In this document: piece after piece, positions 28,389 through 36,490 of the stretch | Numbering within the stretch: position 1 is the first letter of the stretch | Layout: each line of letters starts with the position of its first letter | Origin: Alkaliphilus transvaalensis ATCC 700919 | GTDB lineage: Bacteria; Bacillota; Clostridia; Peptostreptococcales; Natronincolaceae | Assembly: GCF_000621485.1 (NCBI RefSeq) | Contig: NZ_JHYF01000014.1 | Location: 103,562-167,561, forward strand | Reading direction: 5' to 3' | DNA length: 64,000 bases | Position numbers and translations under genes: made by a program | The notes under the pieces: model-generated | Told to the model about the DNA's origin: nothing | Databases searched by the model: none | The model's input: the letters and a program-made list of their open reading frames with translations, nothing else

Positions 28389-29276
28389 ATGAAAAAAGTC
28401 ATTGCTCGATATTTTTATTCTCCCATCTGTACAGAATCCTTTGCTTCTTTAGATCGTCTGAGAAGACTCTTTAATACAATGAAAGAACATGTCCACTTTG
28501 AAGCCTTTAATACAATAAAGGATCATTTTGATTCTGCATTTCCTTGGTTTACGAATGAAAAAGAACTTTTGGCTACCCTAGAAGGTACAGGTAATAAACC
28601 TTTAACCTACAGTAAGTTATTTATTGAAGGGAATGAAATTAAAGGCTTTCCCCCATCTAAGAAAATGATAGGGCAAATACTCCAAGCCTATGACATAAAC
28701 TTTCAGCAGGAAGCCTACCAAACTTATTACAAACAAACGAATCATGATTCATGGGATATTTCTGTAGATAAGCTTAAAGTTAGGAAGTATGAGAAGAAAC
28801 TTCTCAAAGATGTATGCCTTGTTTGTACAAAGTATAATCCCTTCTTAGAAATAGGGGATTATATGAAGGAAAACTGGAATGAATATGAAGCTTTAAAGGA
28901 AAGCTATTTAGAAGAAAAATTGCAAGAAGAAAAAATGATAGGCTTTATTGCCTACTACGAAGAACAACCAGTGGGGTTTATAGAAGCTTTTCCACTGAAA
29001 CTGGCAGCCAAGCTAGGCTTTCCTATCTCAGATGTGAATCTCAATGGAATTATGATTACCTGTCTAAATATTCGTAAAGAGGTCTCGGGTAATGGAATTG
29101 CATCAAAATTAGTCAAAGAAATCAGTAATGAAGCAGGAAATAGAAACTACCAATCTATAGAGGTATTGGCTTTTCCAGATAAAAGCAATTGGCAACCTAT
29201 CTCCTTATATCAAGCCCAGGGCTATACTTCAGTAAAGACCCTCGAAGATTTATCCTTGATGAGAAAGGATTTTTAG
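28389..29276 (+). CDS. Thioredoxin-like / GNAT acetyltransferase fusion
   Basis: A 295-residue protein in two parts. Residues 1-120 resemble a thioredoxin fold: an initial strand VIARYFYSPICTES, where a redox CxxC would be reduced to a single Cys, and a conserved-looking GNEIKGFPPSKKMIGQIL. Residues 130-295 are a GNAT acetyltransferase with GFIAYYEEQPVGFIEAFP, the acetyl-CoA loop VSGNGIASKLV and LYQAQGYTSVKTL. The combination suggests acetylation of a small molecule or protein, with the first domain for binding or redox sensing. No partner genes. It ends at a shared terminator. Confidence 0.7.
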   Translation: MKKVIARYFYSPICTESFASLDRLRRLFNTMKEHVHFEAFNTIKDHFDSAFPWFTNEKELLATLEGTGNKPLTYSKLFIEGNEIKGFPPSKKMIGQILQAYDINFQQEAYQTYYKQTNHDSWDISVDKLKVRKYEKKLLKDVCLVCTKYNPFLEIGDYMKENWNEYEALKESYLEEKLQEEKMIGFIAYYEEQPVGFIEAFPLKLAAKLGFPISDVNLNGIMITCLNIRKEVSGNGIASKLVKEISNEAGNRNYQSIEVLAFPDKSNWQPISLYQAQGYTSVKTLEDLSLMRKDF

Positions 29277-29340
29277 TTCTTAATTAAATTCCCCTTAATA
29301 ACCGTAAAAATAAAACGCAATTGTAGCATGTCCTCAAACT

Positions 29341-29383
29341 AAACAGAGCCGACCTCGCTTTTCATGGGAAGTCAGCTTTGTTT
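29341..29383. terminator. Bidirectional terminator
   Basis: AAACAGAGCCGAC (29341-29353) pairs with GTCAGCTTTGTTT (29371-29383) using two G-T pairs. It lies between the convergent GNAT fusion and amidohydrolase genes. Confidence 0.75.
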
Positions 29384-29411
29384 ATTCTATCAAATAATTC
29401 TTTTATTTTAC

Positions 29412-30605
29412 CTATTTTTTTCCTCCTATCATCGCTAATACGTTATTAGCTTGCATGGCAGCACCTATAACCAAACAGTCTTCGTCTATATCAAAGAGAC
29501 AATAATGGGCATCGTGTATAATACCTTTTTCTTCGTTTCTACATCCTAAACGATAAAATGCTCCTGGCGCTTCTTGGGCAAAATAGGCAAAATCCTCCAC
29601 CCCTAGACTAGGCTCTTCAATTGATATAACATTTTCTTTCCCAAGGAGTTCTTCCCCAGTTTCCTTTACGATATCAACAATATCATGATCATTTATGAGG
29701 GCAGCATAGCCTTCTTCTCTAATTAATTGTCCCTGCCCCCCTAGGCCAGCTGCCACTTGAACCACAATATTTTCTATTCTATTTATCACTTCTTCCCTTG
29801 TGGAGGGATTTAATGTTCTAACGGTACCCACAAGTTCCACCCTATCAGCAATGATATTCCCTTGAGTTCCACCTTGTATCGTCCCCAAAGTAACAACAGC
29901 TGAATTTCTAGGATCAATATTTCTACTAACGATGGACTGTAGGGCTGTGATCACTTGCCCAGCTAAAACAATAGCATCTACTCCTGCATGGGGATAAGCT
30001 CCATGGCTACTCTTTCCATGTAGGATAATTTTAATGGTGTCGGAGGAGGCATTCATCTGCCCATACTTAATCCCAATTTCCCCTACAGGCATTTCTGCTG
30101 ATACATGCAGTCCAAAAACTGCATCTACTTTAGGGTTCTCCATGACGCCTTCTTGGATCATTGGCTTTGCTCCCCCTACTGTCTCTTCTGCCGGTTGGAA
30201 TAACAATTTTACATTTCCTTTTAATTGGGTCTTCATCTGATTTAATATTCTAGCTGCCCCTAAAAGAATGGTCATATGGGCATCATGTCCACAAGCATGC
30301 ATTTTACCAGCTACAGTTGATCGATAAGAAACATCTTTTTCATCTTGAATAGGAAGGGCATCCATATCGCCCCTTAAGGCAATGGTTTTCCCTGATGTAG
30401 CCCCTCTAATGATACCTACAACACCAGTATTAGCTACGCCAGAGGTATATTCTATCCCCATTTCCTCTAGATACCCCACAATCTTATCCATTGTTCGGAA
30501 TTCCTCCATTCCAAATTCAGGATGCCTATGAAAGTCCCGCCTTATTTCCACCAACCAATCTTTTATTTTTTCTGCTTCAACTAATAAAGGATGATTTTTT
30601 CTCAT
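29412..30605 (-). CDS. M20 family amidohydrolase
   Basis: A 397-residue metal-dependent amidohydrolase of the hippurate/N-acyl-amino-acid hydrolase group. Metal ligands lie in GDMDALPIQ, MHACGHDAHM, QPAEETVGGA and GLHVSAEMP, and the dimerisation domain has GKSSHGAYPH. Relatives remove acyl groups from amino acids, and one branch is the N-acetyl-diaminopimelate deacetylase of the lysine pathway. Its start abuts the stop of the LD-carboxypeptidase gene (shared base 30605), so both are cotranscribed. With lysA upstream, an acylated DAP or peptide substrate is a reasonable inference. Confidence 0.9.
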   Translation of the reverse strand: MRKNHPLLVEAEKIKDWLVEIRRDFHRHPEFGMEEFRTMDKIVGYLEEMGIEYTSGVANTGVVGIIRGATSGKTIALRGDMDALPIQDEKDVSYRSTVAGKMHACGHDAHMTILLGAARILNQMKTQLKGNVKLLFQPAEETVGGAKPMIQEGVMENPKVDAVFGLHVSAEMPVGEIGIKYGQMNASSDTIKIILHGKSSHGAYPHAGVDAIVLAGQVITALQSIVSRNIDPRNSAVVTLGTIQGGTQGNIIADRVELVGTVRTLNPSTREEVINRIENIVVQVAAGLGGQGQLIREEGYAALINDHDIVDIVKETGEELLGKENVISIEEPSLGVEDFAYFAQEAPGAFYRLGCRNEEKGIIHDAHYCLFDIDEDCLVIGAAMQANNVLAMIGGKK

Positions 30606-31534
30606 TATATTGTAGCACTCTCCTTAATTTCTAAGCTTCCTATTGTAGCATCTAATACCCCTCTAACGCCAAAGGGAATCGTTACTTTAGGGTGGCAATG
30701 GCCAGCCTTAAGATTAAAGATTGTTGGCTTACCGTAGGGTAAGATAATCTCTTGAAATACTTCCATTAATGACAGACTTTCATCATGTTTTTTGGGCTGA
30801 CAGTCATTCCAGTCTCCCAATATAATGCCTGCAGCATCATCAAATTTTCCTGCTAAAGCCATTTGAGTTAGCATTCGATCTACACTATAGGGTTCTTCAC
30901 CAATCTCTTCTAAAAGGATAATCTTTCCCTTTGTATTTATTTCATAAGGGGTTCCCATTGTAGCTGAAATTAAAGCAAGATTACCTCCGATGATCACTCC
31001 CTCTGCCCTACCTTCTACAAGGGTTTCAACCTTAATATTTTCAGGATTAGGGATCAAGCCCATTGGCTGAGGCTCTGTTATTGCTTTTAAGAATTCATAC
31101 CTCGAAAAGTCATCTAACCCACCTGCTATATCTGATGCTGCCATTGGCCCATGGAAGGTGACTAAACCACTAATTTGATTCATAGCCATATGTAGTGCAG
31201 TAATATCACTATAGCCCATAAAAATTTTAGGATTTGCCTTAATTAATTGAAAGTCAACTTTATCAAGGATTTTAGGCGCACCATAGCCACCCCTAAGACA
31301 TATTATTCCATCAATCCCTTGATCGGCAAACATCTCATTTAAGTTATCAGCCCTTAATTGATCATTTCCTGCTAAGTAACCATGTTTAGAAAAGCAACTT
31401 TCTGCTACTTTCACCCGAAATCCCATTTCTTCTAACCTTGTCTTAGCCGCTCTAACCTTTTCCTCTGTTGTCGGACTAGAAGTTGCTGTGATTCCTATTG
31501 TATCTCCCTTTTTCAATGCTTTAGGTTTTAGCAT
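30605..31534 (-). CDS. Murein LD-carboxypeptidase, S66 family
   Basis: A 309-residue serine peptidase of the LdcA/MccF family. The nucleophile Ser is in FMGYSDITALH, the Glu in LLEEIGEEPYSVDRML and the His in KAGHCHPKVTIPFG; GLRGGYG-like CLRGGYGAPKILD is also typical. LdcA enzymes remove the terminal D-Ala from muropeptide tetrapeptides, and MccF relatives cleave microcin C. The protein lacks a signal peptide, so it acts in the cytoplasm. It follows spmB after a terminator-like hairpin, and it is tightly linked to the amidohydrolase downstream. Confidence 0.9.
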   Translation of the reverse strand: MLKPKALKKGDTIGITATSSPTTEEKVRAAKTRLEEMGFRVKVAESCFSKHGYLAGNDQLRADNLNEMFADQGIDGIICLRGGYGAPKILDKVDFQLIKANPKIFMGYSDITALHMAMNQISGLVTFHGPMAASDIAGGLDDFSRYEFLKAITEPQPMGLIPNPENIKVETLVEGRAEGVIIGGNLALISATMGTPYEINTKGKIILLEEIGEEPYSVDRMLTQMALAGKFDDAAGIILGDWNDCQPKKHDESLSLMEVFQEIILPYGKPTIFNLKAGHCHPKVTIPFGVRGVLDATIGSLEIKESATI

Positions 31535-31572
31535 ATCTTTGTCCTCCTTTTTATGTTTTGGTTTTGACCCTT

Positions 31573-31606
31573 AAAAAATTAAGGGCTAACCGATAGCCCT
31601 TAATTT
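31573..31606 (-). terminator. Terminator or attenuator after spmB
   Basis: On the minus strand AATTAAGGGCT pairs with AGCCCTTAATT across a seven-base loop, followed by TTTTTT. It sits only eight bases after the spmB stop and 39 bases before the LD-carboxypeptidase start. No obvious promoter separates them, so partial read-through is likely. Confidence 0.8.
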
Positions 31607-31613
31607 CATTTAT

Positions 31614-32159
31614 TTAACCAAACATTAACCTTGCAACTAATACTGCTGTAACTAAACCAACAGCATCGGCAATTAAGCCTACTGGCAATGCATGTCTTGT
31701 CTTCTTAATGGCTACTGACCCAAAGTATACTGCCAATACATAGAAGGTTGTTTCAGTAGAACCTTGCATAATTGATACCATTCTACCATAAAGAGAATCT
31801 GCTCCGTGGGTGTTAATAATTTCTGTCATAACACCATTAGCGCCACCACCAGATAAAGGACGCATAATAGCCATTGGTAAAACTTCTCCTGGCATACCAA
31901 TTAATCTAGTAATCGGACTAGCTAAATCAACTAAATAATCCATTGCACCTGATGCTCTAAATACACCAATTGCAACTAACATAGCCACTAAGAAAGGAAT
32001 AATTCTAATGGCTGTTTGAAAACCTTCTTTTGCTCCATCTGTAAAGGATTCATAGACCTTTACCTTTTTAATCACTCCAAATAACGGTATACTTAATAAT
32101 ATAAATGGTATTGCATATTTAGAGACACCTGTCATAAAATCAATAAAAGTATCAAACAT
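31614..32159 (-). CDS. spmB: Spore maturation protein B
   Basis: A 181-residue membrane protein of the Gate/nucleoside-recognition domain family. FLVAMLVAIGVFRASGAMDYL, then PLSGGGANGVMTEI and MQGSTETTFYVLAVYFGSV are characteristic of SpmB. In Bacillus, SpmA and SpmB are needed for spore core dehydration. GGGGGGAAT precedes the ATG. It follows spmA by 11 bases. Here spmAB lie behind lysA rather than dacB, and under a sigma-54 promoter, so the role may differ. Confidence 0.88.
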   Translation of the reverse strand: MFDTFIDFMTGVSKYAIPFILLSIPLFGVIKKVKVYESFTDGAKEGFQTAIRIIPFLVAMLVAIGVFRASGAMDYLVDLASPITRLIGMPGEVLPMAIMRPLSGGGANGVMTEIINTHGADSLYGRMVSIMQGSTETTFYVLAVYFGSVAIKKTRHALPVGLIADAVGLVTAVLVARLMFG

Positions 32160-32170
32160 TTTATTCCCCC

Positions 32171-32791
32171 CTATTCATTTACGATTTCTTCTACTTTTTC
32201 AGGTTTAATTTGAAACACAGGTAGTTTTTGTAGCAGTTTAACTGCAATAATCGCTGCTATTGTTGATGCAATTGTTGCAACAATTGTTGGCCCTATAATT
32301 TCCGTAGGATTAGCAGAACCTGCCGCAACTCTTATAGCTATTACTGATGCAGGAATTAAGGTTACTGAAGAGGTGTTAATGGCTAGGAAGGTGACCATTG
32401 CATTACTTGCAGTATCCTTATGGGGATTTAAGTCTTGCAACTCTTGCATTGCTTTTAATCCAAGAGGGGTTGCAGCATTTCCTAATCCAAGAACATTTGC
32501 TGCCATATTCATAATCATTGCTCCCATAGCTGGGTGGTCTGCTGGTACATCTGGGAAAAGAGGGATCATAATAAACCGTAATGCCCTAGCAATAAATTTA
32601 ATTAATCCTGAATCTTCGGCAATTTTCATGATCCCCAACCATAGAGCCATAACTCCTATTAGTCCTAAGGAGATATCTACTGCTGTTCGTGCATTATTGA
32701 TGGCTGCATCGGTGACAGCATCAATATTACCAGTTACTGCTCCTACTATAATTCCAACTGCTAAAAGTAAAAACCAAACTAAGTTAATCAT
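32171..32791 (-). CDS. spmA: Spore maturation protein A
   Basis: A 206-residue membrane protein, partner of SpmB. Conserved stretches are AVDISLGLIGVMALWLGIMK, then ANVLGLGNAATPLGLKAMQE and FLAINTSSVTLIPASVIAIR. The two halves together resemble a split transporter of the Gate family. AGGGAGGG lies upstream of the ATG. In the 89-base gap after lysA there is an extra AAAGGAGG followed by GGGGGAGG without any usable start codon. Confidence 0.9.
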   Translation of the reverse strand: MINLVWFLLLAVGIIVGAVTGNIDAVTDAAINNARTAVDISLGLIGVMALWLGIMKIAEDSGLIKFIARALRFIMIPLFPDVPADHPAMGAMIMNMAANVLGLGNAATPLGLKAMQELQDLNPHKDTASNAMVTFLAINTSSVTLIPASVIAIRVAAGSANPTEIIGPTIVATIASTIAAIIAVKLLQKLPVFQIKPEKVEEIVNE

Positions 32792-32880
32792 TCAACTTTG
32801 CCCTCCCTTTATTTATTTTTTCTTTCCTAATATTTATTCTATGCTTCCTCCCCCGTACCTCCTTTCGATAGATTGTAATT

Positions 32881-34194
32881 TTATTTCCTCTGAATTAAAT
32901 GACTTGGTATGATTTCTCTCTCTATCAAGTCTTGGTAAGTTTCTCTTTCAACCATTAGATGGGGTTCCCCATTACTAATCAATACCACTGCTGGTCTCGG
33001 TAAACGATTATAATTGCTTGCCATAGAATAATTATAGGCACCCGTATTTAGTACGGCTAAAATATCCCCCGGAGCAACTTTAGGCACCATTAGATCCCAA
33101 ATTAAGATATCTCCTGTCTCACAACACTTACCAGCTATTGTAACTAATTGATCATTTTCTTCATTAATTTTATTAGCTACCAAAGCTCGGTATTTTGCAT
33201 TATATAAGGCCGGTCTTGGGTTATCTGGTAGCCCTCCATCTACACTAATATAGGTTCTAACATCTGGGATTTCCTTAATGGCCCCCAATGTATAGAGGGT
33301 AATACCAGCTTCACCTACAATCCATCTTCCTGGTTCAATAATAATTGTCGGCATCTCAATATTAACGTTTTTGCAATGATCCTTAATCGTTTCCATAATT
33401 GGGTCTATAAAATAATGAAGTGGTCTTGTCACTTCCTCAGTATAATTAATTCCAAAACCCCCACCTATATTTAGTTCTTTAGTAACGAAGCCTAGCTTGA
33501 TGTTTAAGTCCTTCATTAACTTAATCGCAGTTTCCGCCCCTCTAATATAGGACTCTCTCTCGAACAGTTGGGAACCAACGTGAAAATGAAAACCTATTAA
33601 GTTAATATATGAGGACCCCATTGCTTGTATTACTGCTTCTTCAATAATCTCCTCTTGTAGTGGGATTCCAAACTTTGAGTCTTTTTGCCCTGTTGTAATA
33701 TATTGATGGGTTTTCCCCTCTACTTCTGGCGTTATTCTAAAAAGAATATCCACCTTTTTATTTTGGGTCTTTGCTATTGCTCCTAATAATTCAAGTTCAT
33801 AAAAATTATCTACAATGATTCTTCCGACATTATTTGTCACTGCCAGCTCTAATTCTTCATAGGACTTATTATTTCCATGAAACATAACTTTTTCCATAGG
33901 AAATTGAGCCTGTAGCGCAGTAAATAGTTCACCACCAGATACTACGTCTAGACCCAAGCCCTCTTTCTCAATTATTTTGCACATAGCCATCGTTAAAAAG
34001 GCTTTACTGGCATAGGCAGCTCTAGTATTAGGATATTTTAATAGAAACTCGTCTCTAATAGCCTTACATCTACTTTGAATTTGTCCTTCTGAAAGGACAT
34101 ATAGGGGTGTTCCAAATCTATTTGCTAATTCAACGGTATCGCAACGATCAAATATAAAATGATTGTGATTAAACTCTGTTGTTTCTATAGACAT
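32881..34194 (-). CDS. lysA: Diaminopimelate decarboxylase LysA
   Basis: A 437-residue PLP enzyme (fold III) that converts meso-diaminopimelate to lysine. The PLP lysine is Lys64 in AAYASKAF. Other landmarks are FHFHVGSQ, ELNIGGGFGI, EPGRWIVGEAG, GKCCETGDIL for the second-subunit substrate loop, and GAYNYSMASNYNR. It is first in a transcription unit with spmA and spmB. The short leader contains no lysine riboswitch. Instead a consensus sigma-54 promoter starts 45 bases upstream of the gene, an unusual arrangement for a biosynthetic enzyme. Confidence 0.95.
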   Translation of the reverse strand: MSIETTEFNHNHFIFDRCDTVELANRFGTPLYVLSEGQIQSRCKAIRDEFLLKYPNTRAAYASKAFLTMAMCKIIEKEGLGLDVVSGGELFTALQAQFPMEKVMFHGNNKSYEELELAVTNNVGRIIVDNFYELELLGAIAKTQNKKVDILFRITPEVEGKTHQYITTGQKDSKFGIPLQEEIIEEAVIQAMGSSYINLIGFHFHVGSQLFERESYIRGAETAIKLMKDLNIKLGFVTKELNIGGGFGINYTEEVTRPLHYFIDPIMETIKDHCKNVNIEMPTIIIEPGRWIVGEAGITLYTLGAIKEIPDVRTYISVDGGLPDNPRPALYNAKYRALVANKINEENDQLVTIAGKCCETGDILIWDLMVPKVAPGDILAVLNTGAYNYSMASNYNRLPRPAVVLISNGEPHLMVERETYQDLIEREIIPSHLIQRK

Positions 34195-34238
34195 ATTGAC
34201 ATCTCCTTACAATATATAATGTTTTCAAAATATATACC

Positions 34239-34254
34239 TGCAAAATTTATGCCA
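34239..34254 (-). promoter_or_regulatory. Sigma-54 (-24/-12) promoter of lysA
   Basis: On the minus strand TGGCATAAATTTTGCA fits the sigma-54 consensus TGGCAYRN4TTGCW at every defined position. GG and GC are ten bases apart. Transcription would start near 34227, giving a leader of about 33 bases to lysA. An enhancer-binding protein gene ends just upstream. Confidence 0.85.
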
Positions 34255-34315
34255 ATTGATACAGGCCCACTTTCCTTAGATTTCATAATGAAAAAATGGC
34301 TAGCACGAATATATA

Positions 34316-34331
34316 TTCCGTATTTTCGAAC
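34316..34331. promoter_or_regulatory. Upstream activator site, copy 1
   Basis: TTCCG-N6-CGAAC, with N6 TATTTT. It is about 90-105 bases upstream of the expected sigma-54 start site, a normal enhancer distance. A further half-like CGAATATATATTCCG runs into its left edge. Confidence 0.7.
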
Positions 34332-34392
34332 TCTTCTTATATATTATACTATAAAACCTGCATTTTTTAACTAACAGTATTAACCACAATGT

Positions 34393-34408
34393 TTCCGTAA
34401 AAACGAAC
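34393..34408. promoter_or_regulatory. Upstream activator site, copy 2
   Basis: TTCCG-N6-CGAAC with N6 TAAAAA, preceded by GT. It begins 77 bases from copy 1 and 19 bases from copy 3. Confidence 0.7.
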
Positions 34409-34411
34409 AGT

Positions 34412-34427
34412 TTCCGATATTACGAAC
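34412..34427. promoter_or_regulatory. Upstream activator site, copy 3
   Basis: TTCCG-N6-CGAAC with N6 ATATTA. It overlaps the last codons of the enhancer-binding protein gene, so the regulator gene carries part of its own likely operator. Confidence 0.7.
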
Positions 34428-36288
34428 TGCCAATATGATATTTTTTATACTTTTCATAAAAGGATGTTTTCCCAATTTTTAAAGCCTTCATTGCCTTTAC
34501 TTTATCACCAGAGAAAAGAACTAAGGCCTCCTCTAGGGCACGTTTTTCTGCTGCCATCACCACTTCCTTTAGAGGCATTACAGTTTCTACTTCATTTTTA
34601 TTTGTAATCGTCCCTTGACTAATGGTTAGATGCCTCGAACAGATTAGGTTGCCCTCTGCAAGGTTAATAGCTCGTTCAATTATGTTTTCAAGTTCCCGTA
34701 CATTTCCTGGCCAGTCATACTGATACAAGAGATTTCTGGCTTCTATAGATATTCTTTTTTCCTCCCATCCTATTCTTCTTAAAACTTTAGATAGGGTCTG
34801 ATCTGTTATGATATTAATATCCTGTTTTCGTTGTCTTAAGGGAGGAATAATAATTGGAAAAACATTAATTCGATAGTATAAATCTTCCCTAAAGTTTCCT
34901 TTTGCAACTTCATCTTCTAGGTTTTTATTAGTGGCAACAATAATTCTAACATCTACTGTTATGCTTTTACTTCCCCCAATTCTATAGAAGCTTTTACTCT
35001 GTAATGCTTGAAGTAGTTTTACTTGAATAAGAGGAGTTAGTTCACCAATTTCATCTAAAAATAAGGTTCCTCCTTGGGCGAGCTCAAACATACCTGGCTT
35101 GCCTTCCCTTTTGGCACCAGTAAAAGCCCCACCCTCATAACCAAATAATTCGCTTTCTAATAGATTTTCTGGAATAGAACCACAGTTCACATGAACAAAT
35201 GGAGTATTTTTTGTTTTTCCTACTTCATGGATTGCCTTCGCCAGAAGGCTTTTCCCTGTACCACTTTCCCCTAGTAAGACAACTGTAGAATTAGTTTTGG
35301 AAGCCCTGTAAGCCAGCTTTTTGACTCTATTTATTTCGGGACTATCTCCTAATATATCGGGAAACTTAGCATAGATGGTTTCCTCTTCCCTAAGTTGATG
35401 TTCTAGCCTTTCTAAGTGGAGCAACGCCTCATCTCTTTCTTTGATCACCTTACGTATTTCTGAAATATCTTCTACCTTTAATACTGCTCCACTAGGTTTG
35501 TTATTGATTATTATAGGGTTTAAAGTACAAATGGTGGCTCTACCATTAATTTCTCGATATTCGTTTTTATAGCTAATGTTTCCATCACGGGCAGCTTCGA
35601 AAAACTCTACTGTATTGGAGCTGTTACTATGAATATCAAAAATTGATCTTCCAATAACATTAAAATCCTCTACGCCCTTCCCCTTTCCTCTATAGACTTT
35701 ACCCCTTAATAGCTCTTTTAAACCTTCACCACGGGCTGTGTATCCTTTGGCTTGATAGAACTTTATTTGATGGGTATATTGATCTAGTACCACCATATGA
35801 CCGATTGCTTTTCTATACTTCATTTTGACTTCTTTCCCATTAACAACAATGTTAATAAACTTTTTATGATAATTAAGCACAATTGAAATATTTTCATTAC
35901 AATATACCGTTTCTAGTTTTAGTAATTCATCTTCTACTTCTTTAGGATTTCTGTATATATACAGTGGCGGCATTTCCTTTTTTCCTATAACACCTATGGC
36001 TAGGATACTATCTCCCAATTGGATATTTTCATCGTTAATGCCCATAACTTTTAAGTCAGCAGGAGTCAGTCCACCATCATCCATACCGATGGAATTATCC
36101 CCAATAATAATGATATCCCCTGGGGTAATTTGCCCTGTTTCATGCCCCACACCTTGATTATAGGTGATTCCAAATATTTCTTTCGCCCTATTGTTATAGA
36201 TTTGAATTTTCCCCTCTGCATCAATAAAAATAAATCCTTCAGTCATCATATCGGTAAATTGTCTAGTTGTTTCTTCATTATAGATCAT
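34420..36288 (-). CDS. Sigma-54-dependent enhancer-binding regulator with PAS domains
   Basis: A 622-residue activator. A PAS domain is at about 8-50 (FIFIDAEGKIQIYNNRAKEI). Next comes an unassigned sensory region of about 150 residues, a second PAS near 205-285, and a short coiled coil. The AAA+ domain follows: Walker A GESGTGKS at 340-347, GAFTGA at 387-392 (the sigma-54 contact loop), Walker B TLFLDEIGE. A Fis-type helix-turn-helix ends the protein (GDKVKAMKALKIGKTSFYEK). No response-regulator receiver domain, so it likely senses a ligand directly. Its gene ends at the activator sites in front of lysA, so it very probably drives that promoter. Confidence 0.92.
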   Translation of the reverse strand: MIYNEETTRQFTDMMTEGFIFIDAEGKIQIYNNRAKEIFGITYNQGVGHETGQITPGDIIIIGDNSIGMDDGGLTPADLKVMGINDENIQLGDSILAIGVIGKKEMPPLYIYRNPKEVEDELLKLETVYCNENISIVLNYHKKFINIVVNGKEVKMKYRKAIGHMVVLDQYTHQIKFYQAKGYTARGEGLKELLRGKVYRGKGKGVEDFNVIGRSIFDIHSNSSNTVEFFEAARDGNISYKNEYREINGRATICTLNPIIINNKPSGAVLKVEDISEIRKVIKERDEALLHLERLEHQLREEETIYAKFPDILGDSPEINRVKKLAYRASKTNSTVVLLGESGTGKSLLAKAIHEVGKTKNTPFVHVNCGSIPENLLESELFGYEGGAFTGAKREGKPGMFELAQGGTLFLDEIGELTPLIQVKLLQALQSKSFYRIGGSKSITVDVRIIVATNKNLEDEVAKGNFREDLYYRINVFPIIIPPLRQRKQDINIITDQTLSKVLRRIGWEEKRISIEARNLLYQYDWPGNVRELENIIERAINLAEGNLICSRHLTISQGTITNKNEVETVMPLKEVVMAAEKRALEEALVLFSGDKVKAMKALKIGKTSFYEKYKKYHIGSS

Positions 36289-36458
36289 ATTAACCTTCCT
36301 TCTTTATAATATCCCTTTATTAACTGCTCCATAATATTACTACACAACAATTTCATTACAATTCTGACTTAAGTTTATAGGATTTTTATTTTCTTTTCAA
36401 GAATTTTAAACCTTAGCAATTTTTGTTACTCAAAATTTGAAATATAGCCTAACCTAAA

Positions 36459-36489
36459 AGTTAAAGCTAGTGTAGATACCACTAGCCTT
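36459..36489 (-). terminator. Terminator of the NdpA-like gene
   Basis: GCTAGTG/CACTAGC stem (36466-36472 and 36480-36486) with a seven-base loop. On the minus strand it is followed by TTTAACTTTT. It lies directly after the stop of the upstream minus-strand gene. Confidence 0.7.
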
Positions 36490-36490
36490 G

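Noticed and set aside
33900..34260. Lysine riboswitch before lysA
   Set aside because: Only about 33 bases of leader lie between the sigma-54 start site and the gene, too short for an L-box.
34159..34374. Plus-strand frame of 71 codons across the lysA promoter
   Set aside because: No ribosome binding site, unlike any family, and it overlaps the sigma-54 promoter and first activator site.
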